A stretch of DNA of 64,000 nt from an uncultured Lachnospiraceae bacterium (GCA_910577655.1 CAJTOW010000002.1:22951-86950), one strand, 5' to 3'; shown: positions 6,729-16,044, counted from the first letter of the stretch. Program-made: numbers and translations. The notes: generated by a model not told the origin, from the letters alone.

Positions 6729-9551
6729 ATGGCAAGTGTATCATCAGCAACATCCAGTCTTGGTAATACCAGTTTGCGTGGTTACGGCGGCATGGCTTCC
6801 GGAATTGACCGTGATGAGATCATCGAGCAGATGACCCTGGGTACCACCACAAAGATTGAAAATAAGAGAAAAGAGATCACCAGCACGGAGTGGAAACAGG
6901 AGGCCTACCGCGACGTGATCAACAAGATCATTGACATGGAGGATAAGTACTACACCTTCTCCTCCACCGAGTCACTGCTGAACAGCAGCTTCTTCGGCAA
7001 GAACCAGGTTTCTGCTGTAGGTGATTCCTCTGTGACCAAGTATATCTCAGCCAGCGGAAACTCCAGCATGCTGAATTACATTTCGATTCTTGGAGTGAGC
7101 CAGATGGCGACCGCATCCACCCTTAAGTCAGGGTCCAAGGTAACAGATACTTATATTACTACGGGTATCAGCGGCGCCCAGCTGACCGACACACGGACGA
7201 AGTCATCCAACTTGTCAGGGAAGAAGCTGGAATTTGGTTCATACAATGCAGAGAATGGAAAGTGGATCAGTAAAGGCAGCTTCACATTCCCGGCCTCATA
7301 CAAAACGACGAACGAAAAAGGCGAAGAGGTTACCAAAAACATTGATTATACGAATCTGGATACCCTGGCTGACGAATTGAATGAAGCCCTTAAGCAGTCA
7401 GGTGAACAGATTAATGGTGTAGACATTTCGAAAGCCATAGAATTCAAGGTAGAAAACGGACAGTTTAAGATAAATGTTTTAGATTCAAGTGTCGGTGGAA
7501 ATGTAGGAATCAGGGATACATCTTCAGCATTGTCGGCATTGGGTTTTCAAAGACAAGATGGGGATGATTTTTCCCAAAAAGGCAGTAAGGGAATTTTGTT
7601 TGACGTTTTTAATAGTCGGTGCGGAAATCTTGAAGACAGTGCAATCAAGAACCAGTCTTTAGCTGACTACATGACAGGAAAGTCCCTGAGCGTTTCTTAT
7701 GCGGGGCAGACGAAAAATATTCAATTGGTTACAGCAGATGAGTTGAAAAAATTTGACGAATTTGCTGCTGCTAAAAAGGCGGCAGTTGAAGCAGGGGATG
7801 CTGATGCTGCCAAGGCTGCTGATGCTGCAGCTTTAGAGTATTTCAAGGAGAATGTTCAGACCCGCCTTGATAAAGCCTTTGGTACTAATAATGTAGCGGC
7901 AGCTATTGGTGATGATGGTAATCTTGTGTTTAAGCTTGGCGATAATTACACAGGAGACGCTACATCCGGAGAAGCTCCTACTCTGACTGTAACCAGTAGT
8001 TCGGCAGAGGTTAGAAATAATCTGGGGATTGTGGCAGGCGCTTCAAACAAAATCAGCCTGGATGCCAGCCTATATGACAATAGGGAAAAGCTTGGTATTG
8101 ACGATGCTGATATTCAGGCTAAGATTCCGTCTGTATATGACGACCTTAAGGCAAAGTACGATGACCTTTCGGCCCAGTATGAGGCCTGGAAGAGTGGGCT
8201 GGATACAGGGACCACTCCCGATGATGTGGAGGATGCCGATAAGCCCGACTATGTGAAAGAGTTTGAACAGCTGCAGAAAGATTTGTCTGACAAAGGAATT
8301 GAAGACCTCGTAAAATCCGGAAACAACTATAGTGCATTAAACCCGGATGAGCAGGCAAAAGTGGCGGAGGCTCTGCACAAAGATGCATTTAACGAAGTGC
8401 TGCAGGAGATGTCCATTAACGGTGTCACCGGTAAGGATCTTAAGATTACTGCCAATACCACAGTCAATCAGTTTATGAACGCACTCAACAAGAATGCAGA
8501 TGCAGGGGTAAAAGCGACTTACTTAAGCGCCACCAATGAGTTTGTACTGCTTGCGTCTGAAACCGGAAGCGGCAGAACCTTTAAGTTGGAGGGCGCTGCC
8601 AAGAGCATTTTCGGTGATCCTGAGGGGAATGGGTTTAAGGGAGGCCAGAATGCCAAGATGGAAGTAAGCTACGGCAATGGCATCACCACTACCATGGAAA
8701 GCTCTACCAACACCTTCGATGTAGACGGTCTGAAAGTAACGGTCAGCGGTGAATTTGGCTATACGAAAGATGCGGATGGCAATATCGTTGGTGGACCGGA
8801 TACATCCAAAGCTGTCACCTTCAATGCCAAAGCCGACGTAGACGCAGCCACCGAGCGAGTCAAGAAATTCATTGAGGCATACAACGAGCTGGTGGATAAA
8901 ATCAGCAGTGAGATGACCACCAAGCCGGACAGTGACTACGGCCCCCTGACAGATGCGCAGAAGGATGAGATGGATGACACATCCATTGAGAACTGGGAGA
9001 AGAAGGCTAAGCAGGGACTTTTGTTTGGCGATTCATACCTTCGTGAGCTTAGCAATGATGTTCAGATGCTGCAGGTCAGCATGCTCAAGAGCGGTATCAA
9101 GACCGATGATCTGGAAAGTATTGGAATCAGCTTTTCCAGCGACTGGTATGAGGGCGGTAAGCTGGTATTTGATGAGAGCAAATTCCGTCAGGCTATGAAT
9201 GATGATCCGGATAAGGTGGCAAATCTTATATCCGGCGGCGGAGACGTGAAGACTGGTCTGGCCGAAACCATCGGCAATAAGCTGAGCAACTATGCAACCC
9301 GGTTGGCATACAAGCACAATGGCTCCTACGGAACGCTGGTAGAGGTGGCAGGCAGCGATAAGATATCCTCCAGTCTCCAGAAGAACCAGATTTACGATCA
9401 GTTAAAGCGGATGCAGGAGGATCTGGAGAAACTCAAATCACTGCTTACTACTGAACAGGACCGCTATATCAAGCAGTTCACTACTATGGAGACCTTGATC
9501 AGCCAGATGAATTCCCAGTCCAGCTACCTTTCCAGCCTGAGTGTGGGATAA
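6729..9551 (+). CDS. fliD: Flagellar filament cap protein FliD (HAP2), long form
   Basis: 940 residues, well above the usual 450-700. The N-terminal FliD signature (GMASGIDRDEIIEQM) is near residue 21. The conserved C-terminal region starts with YNELVDKISSEM and includes LLFGDSYLRELSNDVQ and an IGISF segment. The last 40 residues are a coiled coil. The extra length is a variable middle region of about 400 residues rich in Asp, Lys and Ala (AAKKAAVEAGDADAAKAADAAA), probably surface-exposed. FliD caps the growing filament and folds exported flagellin. It begins the late operon under a sigma-28-like promoter. fliS follows. Confidence 0.93.
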   Translation: MASVSSATSSLGNTSLRGYGGMASGIDRDEIIEQMTLGTTTKIENKRKEITSTEWKQEAYRDVINKIIDMEDKYYTFSSTESLLNSSFFGKNQVSAVGDSSVTKYISASGNSSMLNYISILGVSQMATASTLKSGSKVTDTYITTGISGAQLTDTRTKSSNLSGKKLEFGSYNAENGKWISKGSFTFPASYKTTNEKGEEVTKNIDYTNLDTLADELNEALKQSGEQINGVDISKAIEFKVENGQFKINVLDSSVGGNVGIRDTSSALSALGFQRQDGDDFSQKGSKGILFDVFNSRCGNLEDSAIKNQSLADYMTGKSLSVSYAGQTKNIQLVTADELKKFDEFAAAKKAAVEAGDADAAKAADAAALEYFKENVQTRLDKAFGTNNVAAAIGDDGNLVFKLGDNYTGDATSGEAPTLTVTSSSAEVRNNLGIVAGASNKISLDASLYDNREKLGIDDADIQAKIPSVYDDLKAKYDDLSAQYEAWKSGLDTGTTPDDVEDADKPDYVKEFEQLQKDLSDKGIEDLVKSGNNYSALNPDEQAKVAEALHKDAFNEVLQEMSINGVTGKDLKITANTTVNQFMNALNKNADAGVKATYLSATNEFVLLASETGSGRTFKLEGAAKSIFGDPEGNGFKGGQNAKMEVSYGNGITTTMESSTNTFDVDGLKVTVSGEFGYTKDADGNIVGGPDTSKAVTFNAKADVDAATERVKKFIEAYNELVDKISSEMTTKPDSDYGPLTDAQKDEMDDTSIENWEKKAKQGLLFGDSYLRELSNDVQMLQVSMLKSGIKTDDLESIGISFSSDWYEGGKLVFDESKFRQAMNDDPDKVANLISGGGDVKTGLAETIGNKLSNYATRLAYKHNGSYGTLVEVAGSDKISSSLQKNQIYDQLKRMQEDLEKLKSLLTTEQDRYIKQFTTMETLISQMNSQSSYLSSLSVG

Positions 9552-9561
9552 ATGATATCAA

Positions 9562-9597
9562 TGTAACAGTTCGGTTCATCTGAACTGTTACACTTTT
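9562..9597 (+). terminator. Hairpin between fliD and fliS (attenuator or weak terminator)
   Basis: Perfect 11-bp stem TGTAACAGTTC / GAACTGTTACA (9562-9572 with 9582-9592), nine-base loop, then CTTTTAAGG. The T tract is short, so partial termination between fliD and fliS or mRNA protection is more likely than a full stop. Confidence 0.55.
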
Positions 9598-9622
9598 AAG
9601 GTTTTCGAGTAGGAGGAGTTTT

Positions 9623-10030
9623 ATGTCTGGTTACCAGAAATATAAAGAGCAAACAATTTTTTCCATGAGCAATATCGAATTACTGCTTCTGTTGTACGAT
9701 GAAGCAATCAGTCGTCTGTCCAAAGCAGAGCTTGCCGTGGATGATGATGACTGGAATACATTTGAGGATTGTCTGAAACGTGTTGCCAAGATTGTCCGGT
9801 ATCTGAGTGATATTCTGGATATGTCCCAGCAGCCGCTGGCCAATGATCTGTGGCGGATTTACAATTACCTGATATATGATATCAGCAGAGTGAAGGCTGG
9901 CTGGAAACGCCAGAAAGCAGAGATCGGGAGGATCAGACATATCCTTTCTGAATTGCGGGATGCGTTTAATGGTGCCAGTCAGAAGACCAATGATTCACAT
10001 ATTACCGCGCGTAAGGGTGTCCTGGGATAG
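9623..10030 (+). CDS. fliS: Flagellin export chaperone FliS
   Basis: 135 residues, the expected size. Begins MSGYQKYKEQTIFSMSN and contains LLLLLYDEAISRLSKAELA, the FliS helix signature. FliS binds the C-terminal D0 helix of flagellin in the cytoplasm, keeps it unfolded and delivers it to FlhA. In Bacillus it also works with FliW and CsrA, both encoded at 13217-13971. AGGAGGAG lies just upstream of ATG 9623. The usual fliD-fliS order supports the call. Confidence 0.95.
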   Translation: MSGYQKYKEQTIFSMSNIELLLLLYDEAISRLSKAELAVDDDDWNTFEDCLKRVAKIVRYLSDILDMSQQPLANDLWRIYNYLIYDISRVKAGWKRQKAEIGRIRHILSELRDAFNGASQKTNDSHITARKGVLG

Positions 10031-10038
10031 GAGGATGT

Positions 10039-10446
10039 ATGAACCTGGATTTGGAACAGATTATGATTCTTCTCCAGAAGCGTTACCGTGCGTTCCAGGA
10101 GATCAACCGGCTGACTGTCGAACTGGGGTCAGTGGTGTCCAGGAGGGATGAGGTATCTGCGTCTCTCCTTTTGGGAATGCGGGGAGATGAGATTGCGAAT
10201 GCAGACAGCAGCTACCGGCAGATCTGGGATATGTCCCAGGCCGGACCGGAGGCAGCATCACAGATCCGCGAGCTGATGACGTCCGATCCCGCCGCCGCCC
10301 GTCCGTCCGGGAGCTTTGAGGAGCAGAAGATTTATGAAATCCGCCGTAAAACAACTGCCCTTATCAAAGAAATCCAGGAAAAGGATCGGATGTTGAATAG
10401 CAGGGTGGGCGGCGACAAGTCTTACTATGTAAAGACAGATAGATAA
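10039..10446 (+). CDS. FliT-like flagellar chaperone candidate
   Basis: 135 residues, highly charged and helical, beginning eight bases after the fliS stop with ATAGGAGG before the ATG. I do not see a diagnostic motif. The size, predicted long helices (LEQIMILLQKRYRAFQEINRL, read in part, and IYEIRRKTTALIKEIQEKDRML) and position directly after fliS match FliT/FlgN-type chaperones, which bind FliD or hook-associated proteins. The assignment rests on position and shape. It could be an unrelated coiled-coil protein of the same operon. Confidence 0.55.
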   Translation: MNLDLEQIMILLQKRYRAFQEINRLTVELGSVVSRRDEVSASLLLGMRGDEIANADSSYRQIWDMSQAGPEAASQIRELMTSDPAAARPSGSFEEQKIYEIRRKTTALIKEIQEKDRMLNSRVGGDKSYYVKTDR

Positions 10447-10470
10447 TAGAAAAAGAAAGGAGGAATCGTT

Positions 10471-11814
10471 ATGGCAATCAGTGGAATCAGCAGTTTTAAT
10501 TATCAGACAGAGCTTATGCTGAACCGGCTTCGCTGGTCCAATTCTTCGTCCAAATCTACTGGCAGCACTACAACCAGCAGCTCGACGGATAAGACCAGCA
10601 GTTCCAGCAGCACATCCACTTATAGCAGCACCGGAGCCTTCCTGACCAGCTATCAGAAAGAGCTTCTTGGTCTGGAGTCTGCCGCTGCGAAGCTGCAGGC
10701 GACTAACAGCAAGAACGTGTTCAACGACTATAAGGCAGCTTCTACGAACGAAGATGTGGCCACTGTAAAGGGCAACTGGCGTTTGAACGGTGATACGGAG
10801 ATCTCGCTCAATGTACAGTCTCTGGCTCAGGCACAGAAGAATGTGAGCGATTCCCATTATTCCCAGGAGAAGGTAGAAGCAGGTGCAGATATGAACCTGA
10901 AGATTACCGGATCCTCAGGTCTTGCGGCAGATATCTCTGTCAGCAGCACCAACAAGGATGGGAGTGCTAAGACCTACAACCAGATGTACCAGGATGCAGC
11001 CAAAGAGATCAATGCCAATTCCCAGCTGGGAGTACGGGCAACCGTGGAGAATGTAGACGGCAAGGTTTCTCTGGTGCTTACTGCCAAGAACACAGGTGAA
11101 AAAGGTGGATTTACAGTAGAAGGTGAGGAGGGGGCAGCTGCCGGTATTAAGAGCGCGGCTCTCAATGCCCAGGATGCAGTTTACTCTGTAACCGAGAAGG
11201 GCAATACCCAGACCTTCACGTCATCCACCAACAAGATCAGTCTGGACTATGGCAGGATCGATGCAGAGCTTAAGAGTACCGGCGATTCTATCATCTACAC
11301 AGGTGTGGATGAAGATGATGTGGTTTCTGCTGTGAAAGACCTGGTGGACAGCTACAATTCTGTCAGCTCCATGCTGTCAGCTAACTCTGGCAGGGGCACA
11401 GGCGTAGCCTCCCATTTGGAGTCCTTCAAGCGCGGCATGGCCGACGAGAAGACTCTCAATGCCATTGGCATCAGCTTTGATAAGAATGGCAAGATGCAGT
11501 TAGACGAGGATAAACTGAAGGAAGCTCTGGAAACTGACTATGAGTGGACCAAGAACATCATCAGCGGTCAGTATGGTATTGCGGAGAAGGCAGCAGCCAA
11601 AGCGGATAAGGCGTTGTCAGATTCTGTCCAGAGTATTGTAGATAAAGATCTGTCCACGGGCCAGAGCAGTGACAGCAGCAACAGCAGCAATGCTTTTTCA
11701 GCCAGTGGCATCAATTCTTCAAGCTTCCAGTACTTTGCATCTTTTGCAAGGGGTGGCGCGTTTAATCTGAGCAATTACTATGCAGTTGGTATGCTTCTCA
11801 ATACCCTGGCATAA
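10471..11814 (+). CDS. Second FliD-like filament protein
   Basis: 447 residues. After a short N-terminus (GISSFNYQTELMLNRLRW) comes a Ser/Thr-only linker at about 25-55, which replaces the normal FliD start. The C-terminal half is recognisably FliD-like: LVDSYNSVSSMLSAN, then LNAIGISFDKNGKMQLDEDKLKEAL. The sequence ends in an aromatic/hydrophobic tail (NLSNYYAVGMLLNTLA) instead of a coiled coil. AAAGGAGG precedes ATG 10471. It may form an alternative cap or junction. No family name can be given with certainty. Confidence 0.72.
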   Translation: MAISGISSFNYQTELMLNRLRWSNSSSKSTGSTTTSSSTDKTSSSSSTSTYSSTGAFLTSYQKELLGLESAAAKLQATNSKNVFNDYKAASTNEDVATVKGNWRLNGDTEISLNVQSLAQAQKNVSDSHYSQEKVEAGADMNLKITGSSGLAADISVSSTNKDGSAKTYNQMYQDAAKEINANSQLGVRATVENVDGKVSLVLTAKNTGEKGGFTVEGEEGAAAGIKSAALNAQDAVYSVTEKGNTQTFTSSTNKISLDYGRIDAELKSTGDSIIYTGVDEDDVVSAVKDLVDSYNSVSSMLSANSGRGTGVASHLESFKRGMADEKTLNAIGISFDKNGKMQLDEDKLKEALETDYEWTKNIISGQYGIAEKAAAKADKALSDSVQSIVDKDLSTGQSSDSSNSSNAFSASGINSSSFQYFASFARGGAFNLSNYYAVGMLLNTLA

Positions 11815-11925
11815 AACCTAGTGGAATGCAGGAGCGGGGGGCTGTGCACACCAGTGCACGGCCTCCTTTGATGCTATAGTATACAGAAAATTGCCAGAGA
11901 CAAGTTTTCTGTACAATGGGGTAGA

Positions 11926-13149
11926 ATGATGAATCGATTGATATTTGAAGGACGCTTTCTGGTGAATCTGGCTGGAGCCGTGATCCGGCAGGATGCGATC
12001 CGTCCTATTCACGGAACCATAAACTGGGAAATGATGTACCGCACAGCAGATTATCATAAGATAGCGAATCTTACCTACCTGGGGCTTATGGGAAAGCGCG
12101 ACATGGTACCGGAACGGTGGAGGGAGCGTTTCTTTGACCGCTATCAGGAGGCACTGCGCTATGGAGAGATCTGCAATCAGGCGGAACGGGAGATCCTGAC
12201 CCTCCTGGAGATGAAGGAGATATCCTGCATTATCCTGGCTTCTTGTGGGATACGGGATCTGTACCAGGTGAAAGAGATGGCCGGGAACAGCCCGCTGATC
12301 CTTTATCTGGATAATGAAAGCTATATTCTGGTCAAGGGATATCTGGTGGATCTGGGCTATGAGACGGATAAGACTTTTGATGATTGCGGTGAATGCATGA
12401 AGAAGGTGTCCGGTTTCACGGTGGAGATTTATCATGATCTGCCCTTTATTACCAGTTCATATAAGAAGCATATGCAGTATCTGCTGGAGCGTTCCGTTCC
12501 CAGGAATTCATCCCAGCGGATTCGCAATCTTACGGTCCAGGACCGTTTCGTGTTCCGGATGGCCCAGGCCGTATATCATTATGTCACAAATGAACTGCTT
12601 CTTCGGGAAGTACTGGATCTGTACCTGTTCCATAAAGCCTGGAAGAGCCGTCTGGATCACGATACTACTATGGATATGCTGGCTGCATTTCATATTGAGG
12701 GGCTGGCAGAGAAGCTTCTGTACATAAGTTATATGTGGTTTGGCTCCAAGGAGGACAGCGGGATCCAGCGGCCGGATGAGAATCTGGAGATTTACGATGT
12801 ACTGGAGAACAGGATTCTGAGCAGGGGGGCTATAGAGAAGGAGACTGATCTCCAGGCCCTGGAGCTTGGAAGTATGATCGAACGGATCCGGGAGAAGGAG
12901 CGGCGCAGGGAGAGACTGGGCAGCATCAAAGATAAGATGGTTTCCCAGTGGAAGAATCTGAAACGGTCTTTGCACTGGGCATTTCCGGAATACCGCTATA
13001 TGTGCGCGATCTATCCCTGGCTGGAGAAGCTTCCTGTTCTTCTGCCGGTGAGCTGGATCATACGGGATATGCGGCTCCTGGTTGGGATGCTGAAGCCCAA
13101 GCCAAGGTCCAGATCAGACCAGGAGGCACCGGATGACAGTCCAGATTGA
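11926..13149 (+). CDS. Divergent nucleotidyltransferase-fold family protein in flagellar operon
   Basis: 407 residues. The first half resembles the uncharacterised nucleotidyltransferase family that precedes surface-glycan genes: a helical start, then a beta segment (SCIILASCGIRDLYQV), a segment where the family normally has GDIDLLV but here reads SPLILYLDNES, and later VEIYHDLPF. Only one acidic residue remains where two are expected, so catalysis is doubtful. The last 100 residues are basic. The start is ATG 11926 or the adjacent ATG 11929, with a poor ribosome site (GGGGTA). It is the last plus-strand gene before the converging csrA operon. A role in modifying flagellar proteins is a guess from position. 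Confidence 0.6.
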   Translation: MMNRLIFEGRFLVNLAGAVIRQDAIRPIHGTINWEMMYRTADYHKIANLTYLGLMGKRDMVPERWRERFFDRYQEALRYGEICNQAEREILTLLEMKEISCIILASCGIRDLYQVKEMAGNSPLILYLDNESYILVKGYLVDLGYETDKTFDDCGECMKKVSGFTVEIYHDLPFITSSYKKHMQYLLERSVPRNSSQRIRNLTVQDRFVFRMAQAVYHYVTNELLLREVLDLYLFHKAWKSRLDHDTTMDMLAAFHIEGLAEKLLYISYMWFGSKEDSGIQRPDENLEIYDVLENRILSRGAIEKETDLQALELGSMIERIREKERRRERLGSIKDKMVSQWKNLKRSLHWAFPEYRYMCAIYPWLEKLPVLLPVSWIIRDMRLLVGMLKPKPRSRSDQEAPDDSPD

Positions 13150-13157
13150 CACAATAA

Positions 13158-13197
13158 AACGCCGGGAAACTGATGGAAGGATCAGTTTCCTGGCGTT
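13158..13197 (-). terminator. Terminator of the flgM-csrA operon
   Basis: 17-bp stem with one G-T pair (13158-13174 with 13181-13197), six-base loop. Read on the minus strand it is followed by GTTTTATTG, 20 bases past the csrA stop. It may also slow transcription from the plus-strand side. Confidence 0.8.
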
Positions 13198-13216
13198 GTT
13201 GAACATGATGCAGATG

Positions 13217-13507
13217 TCAGGCATTCATATTAAGAACATCATCAGAATCAGTCTTGTTTTCTGAATTTGCGGAACTCTTGATATAATTGGCCATGGCCAC
13301 CTGGAGAGAGCGTACAGATACGCTTCCAGGCGATATGGCCTCTTTATTGATCCGCTCCGCCTCGGATAATTCTTCCCGGATGATGGAAATCTGCTTGGGC
13401 GCGTCGATTGCGATGCGGACACCGTCAGAAGCACATTCGAGAAGGGTGATCCGGATATTGTCCCCAATAAGGATACTTTCATTCTTTTTACGCCTTAAAA
13501 TTAGCAT
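13217..13507 (-). CDS. csrA: Translational regulator CsrA with C-terminal extension
   Basis: The start is ATG 13507 (MLILRRKKNESILIGDNIRI), because GGGGGAG ends eight bases before it. GTG 13516 would overlap the ribosome site. This gives 96 residues. The first 60 match CsrA, including the basic LxLxRK start and the VRIAIDAPKQISIIREEL segment. About 35 more residues than in E. coli CsrA follow, ending in an acidic/Asn tail. CsrA dimers bind GGA motifs and block translation, in Bacillus of the flagellin mRNA. The ribosome site lies within the end of fliW, so the pair is co-translated. Two good CsrA sites are present before flagellin 2. Confidence 0.94.
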   Translation of the reverse strand: MLILRRKKNESILIGDNIRITLLECASDGVRIAIDAPKQISIIREELSEAERINKEAISPGSVSVRSLQVAMANYIKSSANSENKTDSDDVLNMNA

Positions 13508-13512
13508 CTGTC

Positions 13513-13971
13513 TCACTCCCCCTTCTGTGAATCAATAAGTGCCGGGAAGGAGCCGAGCTTATGGTTGAAACCATAGGGGGAACCTTCAAGTATCAACTGC
13601 ATCCCCACACGGGTCTGTGGATTGATGGCCAATGGACATTTGAGATTGACAGTATTCTCCAGATAATTATCCTTCATCACACAGATCACATAGTAGGAAA
13701 GTTCACTGCTTCCGGATACGGACAGATAAGACAGTTCCTCCGGAGTGAGATTCGGACTATAATCCGGGCAAAGATACATGGGATTCATCGTTACAAATGC
13801 AATCTCAGGCTGCTCCACAGACTGCATCAGGATAACAGAATCATCTTCTTCATTCAGATAAAGGGGAAGATAATTCTTCAGCTCTGGAAAACCGAACAAA
13901 CCGTCGGTAAATGTGACCAGATCCTCATTTTCATATTCAATTTCACCATAATACTCAGTATGAATCGTCAT
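13513..13971 (-). CDS. fliW: Flagellar assembly factor FliW
   Basis: 152 residues, usual length. Family features: an early YGEIEYENEDLVTFTDGLFGFP segment (read in part), LPLYLNEEDDSVILMQSVEQPEIAF and C-terminal CPLAINPQTRVGMQLIL. FliW binds flagellin when it is in excess and otherwise binds and inhibits CsrA, so flagellin synthesis follows secretion. It sits directly before csrA, as in Bacillus. TTAGGAG precedes ATG 13971. Confidence 0.96.
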   Translation of the reverse strand: MTIHTEYYGEIEYENEDLVTFTDGLFGFPELKNYLPLYLNEEDDSVILMQSVEQPEIAFVTMNPMYLCPDYSPNLTPEELSYLSVSGSSELSYYVICVMKDNYLENTVNLKCPLAINPQTRVGMQLILEGSPYGFNHKLGSFPALIDSQKGE

Positions 13972-13998
13972 AAAAAACTCCTAAACTCTTAAAAACTG

Positions 13999-14610
13999 CT
14001 AAGCACTGTAATTCATGTTACTTCCCATAGGTTCCCAGCTGGCAGGCACATAGTTAAAGCCGCCCAGATATTCAAAGTTCACCTCGGGATACTGCGTTAT
14101 GATGGTCATAACCATCGCTGGTACATAAGAAAGCTCACCCTTAGCTACCCGCAGTTCAAAGGCACCCCGCTGGGTATCATAGGCGGCTTCCGATTCCACA
14201 TTGGATGCAGAAGGAATGGATGCGCCCGTGTAGGCCTCTGCCGCTGTTCCTTCGGCAACAGTGGCCGGATTACGAATACCCTCTGCAGCTGATGGGGCAG
14301 GAGCCGAGCTGGACAAGGCCACAGACTGGGAAGACGGACGGGAAACAGGCTGGGATGCCATTTTCCCGGTATTGACTGTGGCAGAAGCAGACGCAACTGC
14401 TTTCTTAACTGCAAAAGTCTTGTTTACACGATTAATATAATTCATATCCATTGTCGCGCCGCCGGAAGACCCCCTGGAACGGAATGCATTGTGGCGGGCA
14501 ATCGCCTTGCGACGTTCGATATCGACCTGATCTGATGGGACCAGCCGAGCATTCTGCGAGAAACGGATCGCTTCAAATGAAGTAGTCGTAGATCTAATAA
14601 GCTGACCCAT
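13999..14610 (-). CDS. DUF6470 (YviE-like) protein
   Basis: 203 residues between flgL and fliW, where Bacillus carries yviE. The N-terminus (MGQLIRSTTTSFEAIRFSQNA) and the C-terminal FEYLGGFNYVPASWEP segment match the DUF6470 pattern. The middle (about 85-150) is low-complexity Ala/Ser/Pro/Val. No enzymatic motif is seen. GGAGG stands upstream of ATG 14610. The flgK-flgL-this-fliW-csrA order argues for a role in late flagellar assembly or its control. Confidence 0.8.
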   Translation of the reverse strand: MGQLIRSTTTSFEAIRFSQNARLVPSDQVDIERRKAIARHNAFRSRGSSGGATMDMNYINRVNKTFAVKKAVASASATVNTGKMASQPVSRPSSQSVALSSSAPAPSAAEGIRNPATVAEGTAAEAYTGASIPSASNVESEAAYDTQRGAFELRVAKGELSYVPAMVMTIITQYPEVNFEYLGGFNYVPASWEPMGSNMNYSA

Positions 14611-14847
14611 GAAAACACCTCCAATCTCCTAAAGTATAATCTATCAAAATCAAGTCTTTTATCCGGCAAAGGGGAAAACTGTCACAAGATATCATGGAAT
14701 CATCATGCTCTTGCCTCTGCCGGATAGAAAACTGGTTCTGCTTATAGATATATGACAAGCGTTGAAATATAATCGGAACAGTTACACACCGACTGCATAT
14801 AAAAACTACTTACGGATCTGGAGTATCAGGTATTAACTCCAGATAAT
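14611..14847 (-). other. flgL to DUF6470 spacer with inverted repeats
   Basis: 237 bases. Read on the minus strand, a stem TCTGGAGT / ACTCCAGA (14817-14824 with 14836-14843) follows the flgL stop, and a 9-bp pair TATCCGGCA / TGCCGGATA (14660-14668 with 14718-14726) encloses about 49 bases. Neither is followed by a clear T run. These look like RNA processing or stability structures rather than terminators. No convincing promoter was found. Confidence 0.45.
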
Positions 14848-16044
14848 CTAACGGATAAAATCAAATAAGGAAGACTGCATCAGTCTGGATCCTATCTGCA
14901 AAGCGGCAGAGTAGGAATACTGATAAGAAAACATCTCTGTAATCGCTTCATAGGGGTCGGCGCCCAGCTTATCCTTGTACTCCTCCTGAAGGTTCTGGGA
15001 AGTCTTCTTATGCTTGGTTTCCAGATTCTCCATAGTAGCCCACTTGTTGCCCAGGTCACTGTAGATTGTGCCGACCCAGCTGTGAGTGGTAGTGGTCTGA
15101 TCAATCAGCACTCCCATCTTTTCGTCGAAATCACCGGTACTTAAGGAACCGTCATTTAATCCCTCGCAGGCATCGGCTGCCCGGGCCACCAGGAAGAGGG
15201 GGCTGTTATACAGCTTCTCCTTCACTTCTTTCAGGGCCCCGGCAGGATCGCTGCTATCCTTTTCCTTCAGGGCATCTGAAGTAATACCTGTCAGAACATT
15301 CAGACCACCAGTGAAGGTATCAATCAGGGTATCCCGCTTTGCGATGTTTCCGTAACCGACATCAACACGTCCCTGCTCTTTCATAGCCTTCATGATGTCT
15401 GCCACGGCAGCATCACCGGTCTTGGGTGCAGAGGTATTGCCGTTAGCATCGGTATAGGTAGACTCGAAAGTCAGATCCTTTTCTGGATCACCTGTATTGC
15501 CGGTAAGCTTGATGGTCATAGTGGTGACACCGTCATCACCCGGGAACTTATGGTTAAAAGTAAGTTCCTTGGCATCAGAGCTGAGACTAAAGGGGATGTT
15601 TGATGCATCATTGCCGCCAAAAACATAGTAATCTTCATACTGGCCATTCAGACAGTTCACCATAAACTGACCTTTCTGAAGAAAATCCTGGCGGACGGTT
15701 TCGACTGTCTGCTCTCCTTCATTGTTGGAAGAAGAGCGGATATATATCATCTTGTTCTGGGCTTCAGCCAGCTTCGTCTGAATCGAATAAGCGCCCTTCT
15801 CCTGCTCTTCCAGACGGTGTTTCAAGTCTCCCAGTACGCCCAGCTGGGACTGCAGCTCCAGATATTTGTTATCCAGTTTGTTCCCCTCATAGTATGCCAG
15901 GGGATTTTCGGCAGCGGCTTCATAGGCACGGCCGCTGGATATCTTATTCATGGCCTTATTCAGCTTACTGTGAACATCATTGACAGATCTGCCGAAATTG
16001 CGGTTCATCGCGGTATTGGTAACGCGGGTATTGGTAACACGCAT
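14848..16044 (-). CDS. flgL: Hook-filament junction protein FlgL (HAP3)
   Basis: 398 residues. The N-terminus (MRVTNTRVTNTAMNRNFGRS then LNKAMNKISSGRAYEAAAENP) is the FlgL/flagellin D0 helix with the SSG motif. The segment LNGQYEDYYVFGGNDASNIPF is the typical FlgL core (FxGxxxxxxPF). The C-terminal helix carries YSYSAALQIGSRLMQSSLFDFIR. It joins FlgK to the filament. GGAGG precedes ATG 16044. About 105 bases separate it from flgK. Confidence 0.95.
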   Translation of the reverse strand: MRVTNTRVTNTAMNRNFGRSVNDVHSKLNKAMNKISSGRAYEAAAENPLAYYEGNKLDNKYLELQSQLGVLGDLKHRLEEQEKGAYSIQTKLAEAQNKMIYIRSSSNNEGEQTVETVRQDFLQKGQFMVNCLNGQYEDYYVFGGNDASNIPFSLSSDAKELTFNHKFPGDDGVTTMTIKLTGNTGDPEKDLTFESTYTDANGNTSAPKTGDAAVADIMKAMKEQGRVDVGYGNIAKRDTLIDTFTGGLNVLTGITSDALKEKDSSDPAGALKEVKEKLYNSPLFLVARAADACEGLNDGSLSTGDFDEKMGVLIDQTTTTHSWVGTIYSDLGNKWATMENLETKHKKTSQNLQEEYKDKLGADPYEAITEMFSYQYSYSAALQIGSRLMQSSLFDFIR

